Shown: piece by piece, positions 1 through 8,829 of the stretch | Layout: each line of letters opens with the position of its first letter | Numbering within the stretch: position 1 is the first letter of the stretch | Program-made: the position numbers and the translations under genes | Assembly (NCBI GenBank): GCA_002897735.1 | Contig: BDTW01000042.1 | Span: forward strand, 44,133-108,132 | Source of the DNA: a bacterium BMS3Bbin13 | GTDB taxonomy: Bacteria; Pseudomonadota; Gammaproteobacteria; 21-64-14 | Direction: 5' to 3' | DNA: 64,000 bases | The notes under the pieces: model-generated | Database searches by the model: none | The model's input: only the letters and a program-made list of their open reading frames with translations | What the model was told of the DNA's origin: nothing

Positions 1-2674
1 CCATGCCGTACGGGTTCAATCGGAGCTGCTGCGGGCCAATCGACGGCTGACCTGGATGGCGCTGTCCGACACCCTGACCGGCCTGCCCAACCGTTGCGCC
101 CTCCTGCAAAAGTTGCCCGAGGCCATGGCCCGCACCCGGCGGGATCAGCGTCTGCTCGCCGTCTGCATGATGGATCTGGACGACTTCAAGTCCGTCAACG
201 ACGCCCATGGTCATGTGGGCGGCGACCAGGTGCTCCGCGAGATCGCCCATCGCCTGCAAGGGGCGACGCGGGAAACCGACACCGTCGTCCGACTGAGCGG
301 CGATGAGTTTGTGCTGCTCCTGGAGGGCATCGAGCGCATGGACGATCTGGAGCAAATCCTGGAACGGGTCCATGTCGCCATCATGGCACCGATCACCCTG
401 GAGAACGGGGGGCGTGCTCAGATCCAGGCCAGTCTGGGGCTTGCGTTCTACCCCTTGGCCAAGGGAGGAGCAACATCCGACGGACTTCTGCGTCTGGCCG
501 ACCAGGCCCTGTACCGGGCCAAGGCCCACAAGGGGAGGCGGACGCAGTGGTGGATATTGGCCGGTGATGTGGAGAAGCCGGAGGCGGTGGAGTGGGGGGG
601 GGAGTCGAAGGTGGAGACCGTGCCCGCCTACGGGGCGGAAGCGGCGCGGCGCCTCGTCTCGTTGCGTGCCCTGCTCGGTGCCGTGACCGAGCGTTTTATC
701 GGGCTCTTCTACGCCGGGCTTGCCCGCGAGTCGGTGACGGCGATGATCCTCGATGCGCTCCCCCCGGGGGATCTCGGCCGCCTCAAGGCGAAGCAGTGCG
801 AGCATCTCAATTTCATCACCAACCCCGTGCTCGAGGAGTCGGCCCACCGCGAGGCCGCCCGGCGCCTCGGGCGGGCTCATGCCGCCGTGGGCGTGGATCG
901 TCCCTGGCTGATTCAGAGCTACGGGCTGTGGATGGATGCGCTGCCGAGCGTGTTCGCGCGCGAGCCGTTGCGGCTGCGCCTCGCACAGCCGGTGCTCGCC
1001 CGGCGCATGGCTCTGGAGGTCGAATTCGAACTCGAAGGCTACGCCGAGGTCGACTGCTCCCTCGATCGGGTCCACGGTGCGATCGAGGATCTTGCCTGGC
1101 ACGCCGAGCAATACACCGACCTGATCGAAGGGGCCGTCCTTGCCCTGCTCGGGCTCGAGCAGGTCGCGGCGGCCACCATCGCCCGCCCCGACGCCGAGGG
1201 TGTATTGCAATACGAAGCGATCGCGGGCGAGCCCTTCCGGTGCTATCTCGAACAACTCAAGGCGGGCAAGACTTTGCCCATCCGGATTGATTTCGAACCC
1301 CCCGAAGGTCGGGGCACAAGCTATGAGGCTTGGCACAGCGGCGAAATTCAGCACGTGTTGCATTACGCCACCGATCCCCGCGTTGTCCCCTGGCGGGAGG
1401 TGGCTTCGGGTTTGGGCATTCGCTCCTCGGCGGCGGTACCGCTTCGCATCGGGGGTGCCCCGGTGGCGCTGCTCCTGATCTTTTCACGCTATGCCGGGGG
1501 CTATACCGGTTCGGCGCAACGGGCGCTGCTCGAGCATCTGCAACGGGTGCTCTCGCTCGGCCTCGAACGCTTGCGCCAAGCCCCCCGGGTGCAGGCCGCG
1601 CCCGAGCGGCGACGATACCGGCACCTCCTCGCCTCGGGGGGGCTCGAGATGTTCTACCAACCGGTGGTGGATCTCAAGCATGGGGAGTTGGTCAAGGTCG
1701 AAGCGCTTGCGCGGCTGCACGAGGACGATGCGTGGTTCACCCCGGATCGGTTTCTGCCCGCCTTCGGCCACGAGGACCTCTACGCCCTGTATCGGCTCGG
1801 TCTTGACCAGGCCCTTCAAGCCCTCGATTCATGGCGGGCACCGGGCCTCGTAGTCGACGTGAGCCTCAATCTGCCGCCGCGGGGATTGAGCGAACCGCGG
1901 TACCTCGAGGCGACTCGACAGGCGCTTGCCGCTCACCCCCTGCCCGCGGGGCGTCACCTCTCGGTGGAGATCCTGGAAACCGAAGAGCTGCAGCAGTCCG
2001 CCTCCGTCGGGTCGATGCTCGCACCGTGGCGCGAACTGGGGGTACAGTTCGCCCAGGACGATCTGGGCAGCGGTCACTCGAGCTTGGTCCGTCTGCGCCG
2101 GATCTGCTTCGAGGAGATCAAAATCGATCGGGGATTGGTGCGAGGGGTCGCGGCCGATCCGTTGCGGGTGCTCAGGTTCATCGCGCGCCTGACCGACCTC
2201 GCCCAAGAGGCGGGTGCGCGGGTGGTGGTCGAGGGGCTGGAAAGCTTGGGGCTCATCGAGGCGGCGGCGATCCTCGGGGCCGACCTCGGCCAAGGCTATG
2301 CGATCGCCCGCCCGCTTGCCGCCGGGGATCTCCTCGCCTGGGCCGGGACACACCCGCCGCTTGCGATCGACCCCGCGCGGCCCCGCACCGCCCTCGGAGT
2401 CCTGGCGGAATCGATCCGTTGGGAACAACGTCTCGCGGCGGTGTCCGCCTGGCCGGAGATCCTTCGTCAGCTCGCCGCCCGACCATGCGCCGAGGGCTGC
2501 TACCTGCACGAGCGGGGGCTGGAAGCTTCCCCGCTGGGCGAGGCCCATGAGGCGATGCACATTGAAATCGCGCGGGACGGAAACCTTCAGAGCCCGGCCT
2601 ACCGGAACCTGCACGAGCGGCATCTGGCGCTGCTGGTCGAGCGGGCGACCGAGGGGGAGAATGGGGCGGATTGA
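1..2674 (+). CDS. Bifunctional diguanylate cyclase/phosphodiesterase with internal globin-sensor and GAF-like regions (5' end outside window)
   Basis: Frame is open from base 2 into the window start (HAVRVQSELLRANRRLTW before the listed M). GGDEF-type motif RLSGDEF; globin-sensor-like RLKAKQCEHLNF...GRAHAAVGV; EAL motif VEALARL with QDDLGSG, KIDRGLV and VVEGLES. Confidence 0.9.
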   Translation, partial: HAVRVQSELLRANRRLTWMALSDTLTGLPNRCALLQKLPEAMARTRRDQRLLAVCMMDLDDFKSVNDAHGHVGGDQVLREIAHRLQGATRETDTVVRLSGDEFVLLLEGIERMDDLEQILERVHVAIMAPITLENGGRAQIQASLGLAFYPLAKGGATSDGLLRLADQALYRAKAHKGRRTQWWILAGDVEKPEAVEWGGESKVETVPAYGAEAARRLVSLRALLGAVTERFIGLFYAGLARESVTAMILDALPPGDLGRLKAKQCEHLNFITNPVLEESAHREAARRLGRAHAAVGVDRPWLIQSYGLWMDALPSVFAREPLRLRLAQPVLARRMALEVEFELEGYAEVDCSLDRVHGAIEDLAWHAEQYTDLIEGAVLALLGLEQVAAATIARPDAEGVLQYEAIAGEPFRCYLEQLKAGKTLPIRIDFEPPEGRGTSYEAWHSGEIQHVLHYATDPRVVPWREVASGLGIRSSAAVPLRIGGAPVALLLIFSRYAGGYTGSAQRALLEHLQRVLSLGLERLRQAPRVQAAPERRRYRHLLASGGLEMFYQPVVDLKHGELVKVEALARLHEDDAWFTPDRFLPAFGHEDLYALYRLGLDQALQALDSWRAPGLVVDVSLNLPPRGLSEPRYLEATRQALAAHPLPAGRHLSVEILETEELQQSASVGSMLAPWRELGVQFAQDDLGSGHSSLVRLRRICFEEIKIDRGLVRGVAADPLRVLRFIARLTDLAQEAGARVVVEGLESLGLIEAAAILGADLGQGYAIARPLAAGDLLAWAGTHPPLAIDPARPRTALGVLAESIRWEQRLAAVSAWPEILRQLAARPCAEGCYLHERGLEASPLGEAHEAMHIEIARDGNLQSPAYRNLHERHLALLVERATEGENGAD

Positions 2675-2783
2675 GGCCCGGGTGCAACGGGATGCGAAGA
2701 TCGAGTCTCCCGCCGGCGTCATCGATGGCGGCGAGGATCCGCACGGGGTCGGCGGTGGCCCGACCTTCCGTAACCTATTGTTT

Positions 2784-2858
2784 TGGTGGGCGATGCTGGG
2801 ATCGAACCAGCGACCCCTGCCGTGTGAAGGCAGTGCTCTCCCGCTGAGCTAATCGCCC
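2784..2858 (-). tRNA. tRNA-Val(CAC)
   Basis: Reverse complement gggcgattagctcagcgggagagcactgccttcacacggcaggggtcgctggttcgatcccagcatcgcccaCCA folds as a cloverleaf; anticodon loop ttCACac; CCA encoded. Confidence 0.93.
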
Positions 2859-3222
2859 GCTTTATTCCTCGACAACCGATCGCGCACTGCTTGCCGGAAC
2901 CCGGTCGAGTGGCAGCCATGCCGGACGATGGTTGCCGCCGTATGCCGTTTCGCTGTTGCGCATTCTACTACGTCCGGCCGCGGCGTCCAGCGGACCGAGT
3001 CGGTAGCTTCTCGCGTCCCGCGCCGGGCGGGTGTTGTGCGGGAATCGGTGCGCGTAGCGTGGCGCGCCGCCGGCGCCCGGCTGGGCGGCGTCCACCTCGA
3101 GGCGCCACGGCCAAAGCCCCGGGGTCTGCGGGACTTCGCCTTCCCGACGCCGGGCCATGGGCGGCGGGATGTCTGCGGTACCTGCCGTGGGACCGTCCGC
3201 ACCGCTTTCCGGCGGCCGCGAG

Positions 3223-4521
3223 TTACCGGGGGCGCGCGGCACGCAGCATTTTCCGCAAGCGCAGGAACGTGAACAGATGACCCCGGGCGCGGCGCAGCGG
3301 CGGCAGCTCGATGGATACCGCCTCTTTTCCCCCTCGCAGCAGGCGGCGTAGCGATTCCAGCGCCGCACCGCGTACGCGCCGGCGCGGATCCTTCAGCGCC
3401 AGGCCGACCAAGGCACCGAGCGCCTCGGGCGTGTGGAGTCCGCCGAGGACGTCCGCCAGCGTCGCCCGCACCCCCGGATCCGGATGCCGGATCAAGCCGA
3501 TCACGTTGGATACGGCGGTCGTATCATGTACGCCGCGCAACGCCCGGATCGTGACGATCGCGGGCAGCTCGTACACGGCCGCACGGAGCATGTTCCGCCG
3601 AGGCGCATCGGCATTGAGGAACAGCACGCGCAGCAGCCAGGCGCGCTCGGCAGGCCCCACGGGGAGGCGGTCCCCATAGAGGTCGGTTATCCACTCGCGT
3701 CGGAGTTCGCTCAGCACTGCGTCGAGACAAACCCCCGGATACTTCTCGACGACCGCTTGGCACTCGAGCCTGAGTTGGCTTGTGGGACAGAGCGCGCCAC
3801 GGACGAGCGCACGGGCTTCCGCCGGAAGCGGTGCGCTACCGCGCAGCCAGGTCAACCCCAATGCCGCGGTAGAGCGCAGCAAGGGATGCGGGTCGTGCCG
3901 GAGGCGTTGCAGCGCCGGAACCGCATCGGGGTCGCCGATCGTGGCGAGGGCGATTGCCGTCATGAGACGACGGTGCGTCGCTTGGCCGAACGTCGCGCTT
4001 GCGGGTTCGGCCAGGGCAATCGTGAGTGCCGGGACCGCCGACGCACCGAAGCGCACGAGCGCTTCGAAGGCCGCCGAGCCGAGCATGCCGTCGCCGAGTG
4101 CGCCCGCAAGCTCGGGGATCAAACTCAGCATGCCCCGCTCCGCGGCGGCCGCGGCGGCCGCGGGGAGGCGTTCCTCCAGCAGGCCGAGGGAAACGAGTTC
4201 GTCGAGCGGCAAATAGCTCCGCCGTGTAAGCCGGCGCAAGGCCTCGTTCTTGACCACGTACTCGGCCTGCGCGTACTGGGGATGCAGCGAGCGCAACGAA
4301 TGGGCCCGCACGCCCCGGTCGAGCGCAGCCAGCGCCGCGGGCGTGCCGATGGCGTCCAGCATGCAGACCGCGAAGAGTCGGGCTTGGGGCGAAGGCTGCG
4401 TGGGGCCGGCGAGGAAATCCGCGAGCGCCGGTACGGCGCGGGCGCCCAGCAGTAGGATCTCCTCCGCGGCGTGTTCGTGGTCGGCCACGTTCTCGATCAA
4501 CTTTTGCAGCCGAACGTCCAT
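3223..4521 (-). CDS. HEAT-repeat domain protein
   Basis: Repeated helical units (AVPALADFL..., AVPALTIALAEP..., DAVPALQRLRHDPHPLLRSTAALGL, HPDPGVRATLADVLGGLHTPEALGALVGLALKDPRRRVRGAALESLRRLL). Confidence 0.85.
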   Translation of the reverse strand: MDVRLQKLIENVADHEHAAEEILLLGARAVPALADFLAGPTQPSPQARLFAVCMLDAIGTPAALAALDRGVRAHSLRSLHPQYAQAEYVVKNEALRRLTRRSYLPLDELVSLGLLEERLPAAAAAAAERGMLSLIPELAGALGDGMLGSAAFEALVRFGASAVPALTIALAEPASATFGQATHRRLMTAIALATIGDPDAVPALQRLRHDPHPLLRSTAALGLTWLRGSAPLPAEARALVRGALCPTSQLRLECQAVVEKYPGVCLDAVLSELRREWITDLYGDRLPVGPAERAWLLRVLFLNADAPRRNMLRAAVYELPAIVTIRALRGVHDTTAVSNVIGLIRHPDPGVRATLADVLGGLHTPEALGALVGLALKDPRRRVRGAALESLRRLLRGGKEAVSIELPPLRRARGHLFTFLRLRKMLRAARPR

Positions 4522-4527
4522 CTCCTC

Positions 4528-5055
4528 TCAAACGATGTGCAGCCATACCCCGACGATGCCCATGACGACACCGCCGCCGGCCATCCACAAGGCCCAGCGC
4601 ACCATCCCGCCGTGCACGGCCCGTGCCAGCAGGGCGCCGAGCACGCCGAGCGCAACGACGGCCACCCCGAGGCCCAGCATGCGCACCGGCCGCGGCGCCA
4701 GCATTCCCACCGCGAGCGGGAGCAGTGAGCCGAGGAAGGCGCAGCCGCCCGAGACGAGAGCGGCACCGGCGGACGCGCGCAACGCCCGAGCGCCCTGGCG
4801 CGACTCGATGAGGCGGCCGTGTTCGCCCATATTCAGCATGAACTCAGCGCGGGCCAAATCCCCTCTCGCCTGGGCATATTCCGCAACGAACAGCATGAAG
4901 ATGCCGGCGATTCCCGCAGCCGCTGCAATCCGTAGCGCCAGCGTCGGCGTTATCGCTTCGCCGGAGTCCACCAAGCGCCCCGCCGCGAGCGTGAGCGTGT
5001 TCAGGATACCGTCGGAGAACCCAAGTGCCACCGGCAACAATGCGAACGGTTTCAT
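4528..5055 (-). CDS. Membrane protein resembling VIT1/CCC1-type transporters
   Basis: Multiple hydrophobic helices; N-terminal GFSDGILNTLTLAAG and EYAQARGDLARAE segments resemble VIT/CCC1 motifs. Confidence 0.6.
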   Translation of the reverse strand: MKPFALLPVALGFSDGILNTLTLAAGRLVDSGEAITPTLALRIAAAAGIAGIFMLFVAEYAQARGDLARAEFMLNMGEHGRLIESRQGARALRASAGAALVSGGCAFLGSLLPLAVGMLAPRPVRMLGLGVAVVALGVLGALLARAVHGGMVRWALWMAGGGVVMGIVGVWLHIV

Positions 5056-5076
5056 CGTTCGACTGCGGCCGGCCGA

Positions 5077-5361
5077 TCAGCGGGTGCGGGGAACACGCTC
5101 GACGATGCGTGCGCCGGCCACGATCTCGTCGGTGCTGTGCACCGCTGCGCCGGTGTGCCCGATGGCATCGATCAGCGCATCGTAGTCGATGCCGTCGCCC
5201 TCCACGGTGACTTGCAGTCCCACCGTCTCCTCGTCGATCTCCGTGGTGGTGATGTTGACGCCCTCCACCCCCGCCACCCCTTCGATGGCCTCCGCGATGT
5301 CGACCAGCTCCGGACCGCCGCGCGCCTTGTCCACATCCAGCATGACCCTGCGTACGTTCAC
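5077..5361 (-). CDS. DUF211 domain protein
   Basis: [81 protein letters not shown] matches the DUF211 (COG1888) pattern; GTG start chosen at 5361. Confidence 0.8.
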   Translation of the reverse strand: MNVRRVMLDVDKARGGPELVDIAEAIEGVAGVEGVNITTTEIDEETVGLQVTVEGDGIDYDALIDAIGHTGAAVHSTDEIVAGARIVERVPRTR

Positions 5362-5851
5362 CCAGCATGCTCCTCTTCCCGCCGGTTGCGTCCGGCCCGA
5401 CTCGGGGTCGATCGCAGGAGCCCGGCTTCCCGCCGGCGTTGCGACCACGCCGATCTTACACGTGCCGCCGCGAACACCACCCGCAGTCACAAGACACGCC
5501 GCCAACCATTCCGAAGCAAGTGTACGGCAGCCCGAAGGCCGCGCCCAGCCCGCCCGTGGCATGAGTGTCGACGTGGTCTGCGCTTCCCCTCGCGGAATGG
5601 GGCGTTGTCGACATCATGTGGATCGGCCTTCCGATCTATCGCAACTATCGTCTTGCGGGCGGCGTACGATGCCGTGCGCGACGGTGTTCTCCTGCCGAGC
5701 CGATCGCCCGGGTCCGGGACGGGATGCCGGAGTGTCGCCCGGCCCGGGCCGATTTCCGCACCATGCGCCGCACTCTGGTACAATCCCGCGCTTGTCCGCA
5801 GCCCAAAACCGCCGATCCGGCCAGACCCCCAGAGAACCCCGGCGAGACCCA

Positions 5852-7288
5852 ATGTCATTCTCCCCGCCTCCCAGGACCCGCTTCGCTCCCAGCCCTACCG
5901 GTTACCTGCACATCGGCGGGGTGCGTACGGCGCTGTTTTCGTGGCTGCACGCGCGCCGCCACGGCGGCGTCTTCGTCCTGCGGATCGAGGACACCGACCG
6001 CGAGCGCTCGACCGAGGCCTCGGTGAACGTAATCCTCGAGGGGATGCGCTGGCTGGACCTGGGCTGGGACGAGGGCCCGTACTTCCAGACCCGGCGCTTC
6101 GACCGCTATCGGGAGATCCTCGAGCGGCTGCTCGAGGAAGGCAAGGCCTACCGCTGCTACTGTTCCCGTGAGCGGCTCGAGACACTGCGCGCCGGGCAGA
6201 TGGCGCGCAAGGAGAAGCCGCGCTACGACGGGCTCTGCCGCGACCGGCGCGACCCGCCGCCGGAGGGCGCCGCCCACGTGGTGCGCTTCCGCAACCCCGC
6301 CGACGGCGTGGTGATGGTCGACGATCTGATCCGCGGGCGCGTGGCGTTTCAGAATCGGGAACTGGACGATCTCATCATCGCGCGTGCCGACGGCACCCCG
6401 ACCTACAACTTCACCGTGGTGGTCGACGACCACGATATGGGTATCACGCATGTGATCCGCGGCGACGATCATCTCAACAACACGCCGCGCCAGATCAACA
6501 TCCTGCGCGCCCTCGAGGCGCAGCCGCCGGTCTATGCGCACGTGCCGATGATCCTGGGTCCGGACGGCAAGCGCCTTTCCAAGCGCCACGGGGCCGTGAG
6601 CGTGCTCCAGTACCGCGACGAGGGCTACCTGCCCGAGGCCTTGCTCAACTACCTCGTGCGGCTCGGCTGGTCGCACGGCGACCAGGAGGTATTCTCGCGC
6701 GAGGAGATGATCCGCCTCTTCGATATCCGCGAAGTCAACAAGGCCGCCTCCATCTTCAACCCCGACAAGCTCCTGTGGCTCAACCAGCACTACCTGAAGA
6801 CCCTGGAGCCGGCCGTGGTGGCCCGCCACCTCGCTTGGCACCTGCAGCGCCTCGACCTCGATCCGGCTGCGGGCCCGCCCCTCGAAGAGGTCGTTCTGGC
6901 CCAGCGCGAGCGCGCCAAGACCCTGCAGGAGATGGCCCGCAACAGCGCGTTCCTGTTTCGCGAGCCGGAAGGCTACGACGAGAAGGCCGCCGACAAGCAC
7001 CTCGGTGAGGCCCAGCGCCCGATCCTCACCGCCCTGCGCGCCGCGCTTGCGGAACTCGACCCCTGGACCCCGGAGGCCGTGCACGCCACCGTCGGCGGGG
7101 TGGCCGAGGCCGCCGGCCTCAAGCTGGGCAAGGTCGCCCAGCCGCTGCGCGTGGCGCTCACCGGGGGCACGGTATCGCCCCCGATCGACGTTACGGTATA
7201 CTTGCTCGGACGCGATCGGACCCTCGCCCGCATCGCGCGGGCGTTAGGTGCCGGGCCGGGAGCCGGGCGGAGTGGGGTAACTCATTGA
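5852..7288 (+). CDS. gltX: Glutamyl-tRNA synthetase
   Basis: Class I motifs [13 protein letters not shown] and KRLSKRHG; full-length GluRS. Confidence 0.97.
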   Translation: MSFSPPPRTRFAPSPTGYLHIGGVRTALFSWLHARRHGGVFVLRIEDTDRERSTEASVNVILEGMRWLDLGWDEGPYFQTRRFDRYREILERLLEEGKAYRCYCSRERLETLRAGQMARKEKPRYDGLCRDRRDPPPEGAAHVVRFRNPADGVVMVDDLIRGRVAFQNRELDDLIIARADGTPTYNFTVVVDDHDMGITHVIRGDDHLNNTPRQINILRALEAQPPVYAHVPMILGPDGKRLSKRHGAVSVLQYRDEGYLPEALLNYLVRLGWSHGDQEVFSREEMIRLFDIREVNKAASIFNPDKLLWLNQHYLKTLEPAVVARHLAWHLQRLDLDPAAGPPLEEVVLAQRERAKTLQEMARNSAFLFREPEGYDEKAADKHLGEAQRPILTALRAALAELDPWTPEAVHATVGGVAEAAGLKLGKVAQPLRVALTGGTVSPPIDVTVYLLGRDRTLARIARALGAGPGAGRSGVTH

Positions 7289-7334
7289 CATGGAACGGTT
7301 CCCGTCGTAAAGTTCGCGGCTCGTTTTTGTTCAC

Positions 7335-7410
<76 letters not shown>

Positions 7411-7455
7411 AGTCCAACGAGGCCGGGCTCTCAGCCCTGATTTTTTCCGGTATCC

Positions 7456-7532
7456 GTCCCCATCGTCTAGCTGGCCCAGGACACCGCCCTTTCACGGCGG
7501 CAACAGGGGTTCGAATCCCCTTGGGGACGCCA
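7456..7532 (+). tRNA. tRNA-Glu(TTC)
   Basis: gtccccatcgtctagctggcccaggacaccgccctTTCacggcggcaacaggggttcgaatccccttggggacgCCA cloverleaf; CCA encoded. Confidence 0.95.
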
Positions 7533-7541
7533 GTACCACAC

Positions 7542-7755
7542 GGGGTCAGGCTTGACTTATGGGTATTTGCAGAGCTTCCTTCCAATGCTTTCAACCCGTT
7601 CATCGATCCCGGACTTCCAAGCTTGCCGCTTATCCAATCGGCCGGTGGCTTGATTGAACCCGGGCCTTCCCGCCCCGGGTGCGTAGCCGGATCGGTCAGG
7701 GGTTCGGCCTTCCGTTGCCCGGGACAATGAATACCCATATGTCAAGCCTGACCCG
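7542..7755. mobile_element. Small non-autonomous element (MITE-like) with ~25-bp terminal inverted repeats
   Basis: Left gggtcaggcttgacttatgggtatt (7543-7567) versus reverse complement of the right end gggtcaggcttgacatatgggtatt (7730-7754): one mismatch in 25. Confidence 0.75.
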
Positions 7756-7777
7756 GTGCCTCCCGGTGCCCCCCGGA

Positions 7778-8815
7778 TCATTTCCGTGACCATGCCCGGG
7801 TGAGCGCCGTCAGCGTTCGCTTCTGAAGTTTGAGCTTGCCGCGTTTGGTTTCCCAGTTTGCGACGGTCTGTGAGCTTACGTTCAGCAGGCCCGCGAACTG
7901 GGGGCGCGTCATGGCGAACTGTTTGCGCAGCCGGGCCACCGCCGCGCCGGTAGGAGTAAAAGCCCTCTTTCCCGGAGCCGCTTTTGCGTTGCGGACCTTG
8001 GGTTTCCCGCTTCTTCCCGCCGTATTCTTCTTGGACGATTTTTGCTCGTTCGAGCGGCGTGCGGTTTTCCGCGGCGCTGTTTCTCCTCTTTTCTCCGGCG
8101 GAGTCGTGTCCTCGATATCGATACCGAACACATTCGAGAGATCCTGGTTCGCGAGCCGCCGTCGTTTCCCCCGCCCGGCGGTCGCCACCCGCATATCCAG
8201 ATCCGCCGAGATGAGTTCTAGGTGATCGACCTTGCGCAGCACGAAGAGCAGTTCCGGTTTTTCATCCAGGCGGGCGCCGACCCCGTACAGCACGGCGGCC
8301 ACATGCTTGCACATGACGGCCCAGTCGGGACAGTCGCAATGAAGCTTGATATCCCCGGGTTTGGGGAATAGCCCTTTTTCGGGCTCGGTCACGATTCCCA
8401 TCACGTGGTCGGAGAGGTGCCCCTGCAACAATTCCAACAGGGAGCCGATCCGGCCGGCGCATTGACTGCGTATGTTTTTCCACTTGTCCGGCGCCAGGGG
8501 GGCGATGCGGATGGCGACATTGTATAGCTCCGAACCGGAAACAATGGCCTCGACCTTTCCCTTCTTGATCGCCAAGTGACAGACCGAACCGTTACGGACG
8601 TAGGTCCGTCCGCGCGGCAGGCGGTTGGAGAAGTCGCTGAATCGTTCCAGGTGTTTGCACCAGGCCGCGCCCCAGAAGGTATGGGCGATCTTGCGGCCCC
8701 GGATCTCGATGGGTTCGATGTCCATGCCTTTGTTGTGCAGCTTTTTCATTTCCCCGGCCGTGTTGGCGCGTCGCCTTGCTACCGGCACATAGGGCCGCCA
8801 TCCATCGTAAGACAT
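7778..8815 (-). CDS. SWIM zinc-finger protein with C-terminal XRE-type HTH
   Basis: SWIM motif CDCPDWAVMCKH; C-terminal LRKQFAMTRPQFAGLLNVSSQTVANWETKRGKLK is HTH-like. Confidence 0.85.
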   Translation of the reverse strand: MSYDGWRPYVPVARRRANTAGEMKKLHNKGMDIEPIEIRGRKIAHTFWGAAWCKHLERFSDFSNRLPRGRTYVRNGSVCHLAIKKGKVEAIVSGSELYNVAIRIAPLAPDKWKNIRSQCAGRIGSLLELLQGHLSDHVMGIVTEPEKGLFPKPGDIKLHCDCPDWAVMCKHVAAVLYGVGARLDEKPELLFVLRKVDHLELISADLDMRVATAGRGKRRRLANQDLSNVFGIDIEDTTPPEKRGETAPRKTARRSNEQKSSKKNTAGRSGKPKVRNAKAAPGKRAFTPTGAAVARLRKQFAMTRPQFAGLLNVSSQTVANWETKRGKLKLQKRTLTALTRAWSRK

Positions 8816-8829
8816 CGGCTATTCTCCCG

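Noticed and set aside
5855-7084. 409-aa minus-strand ORF
   Set aside because: Antisense shadow of gltX.
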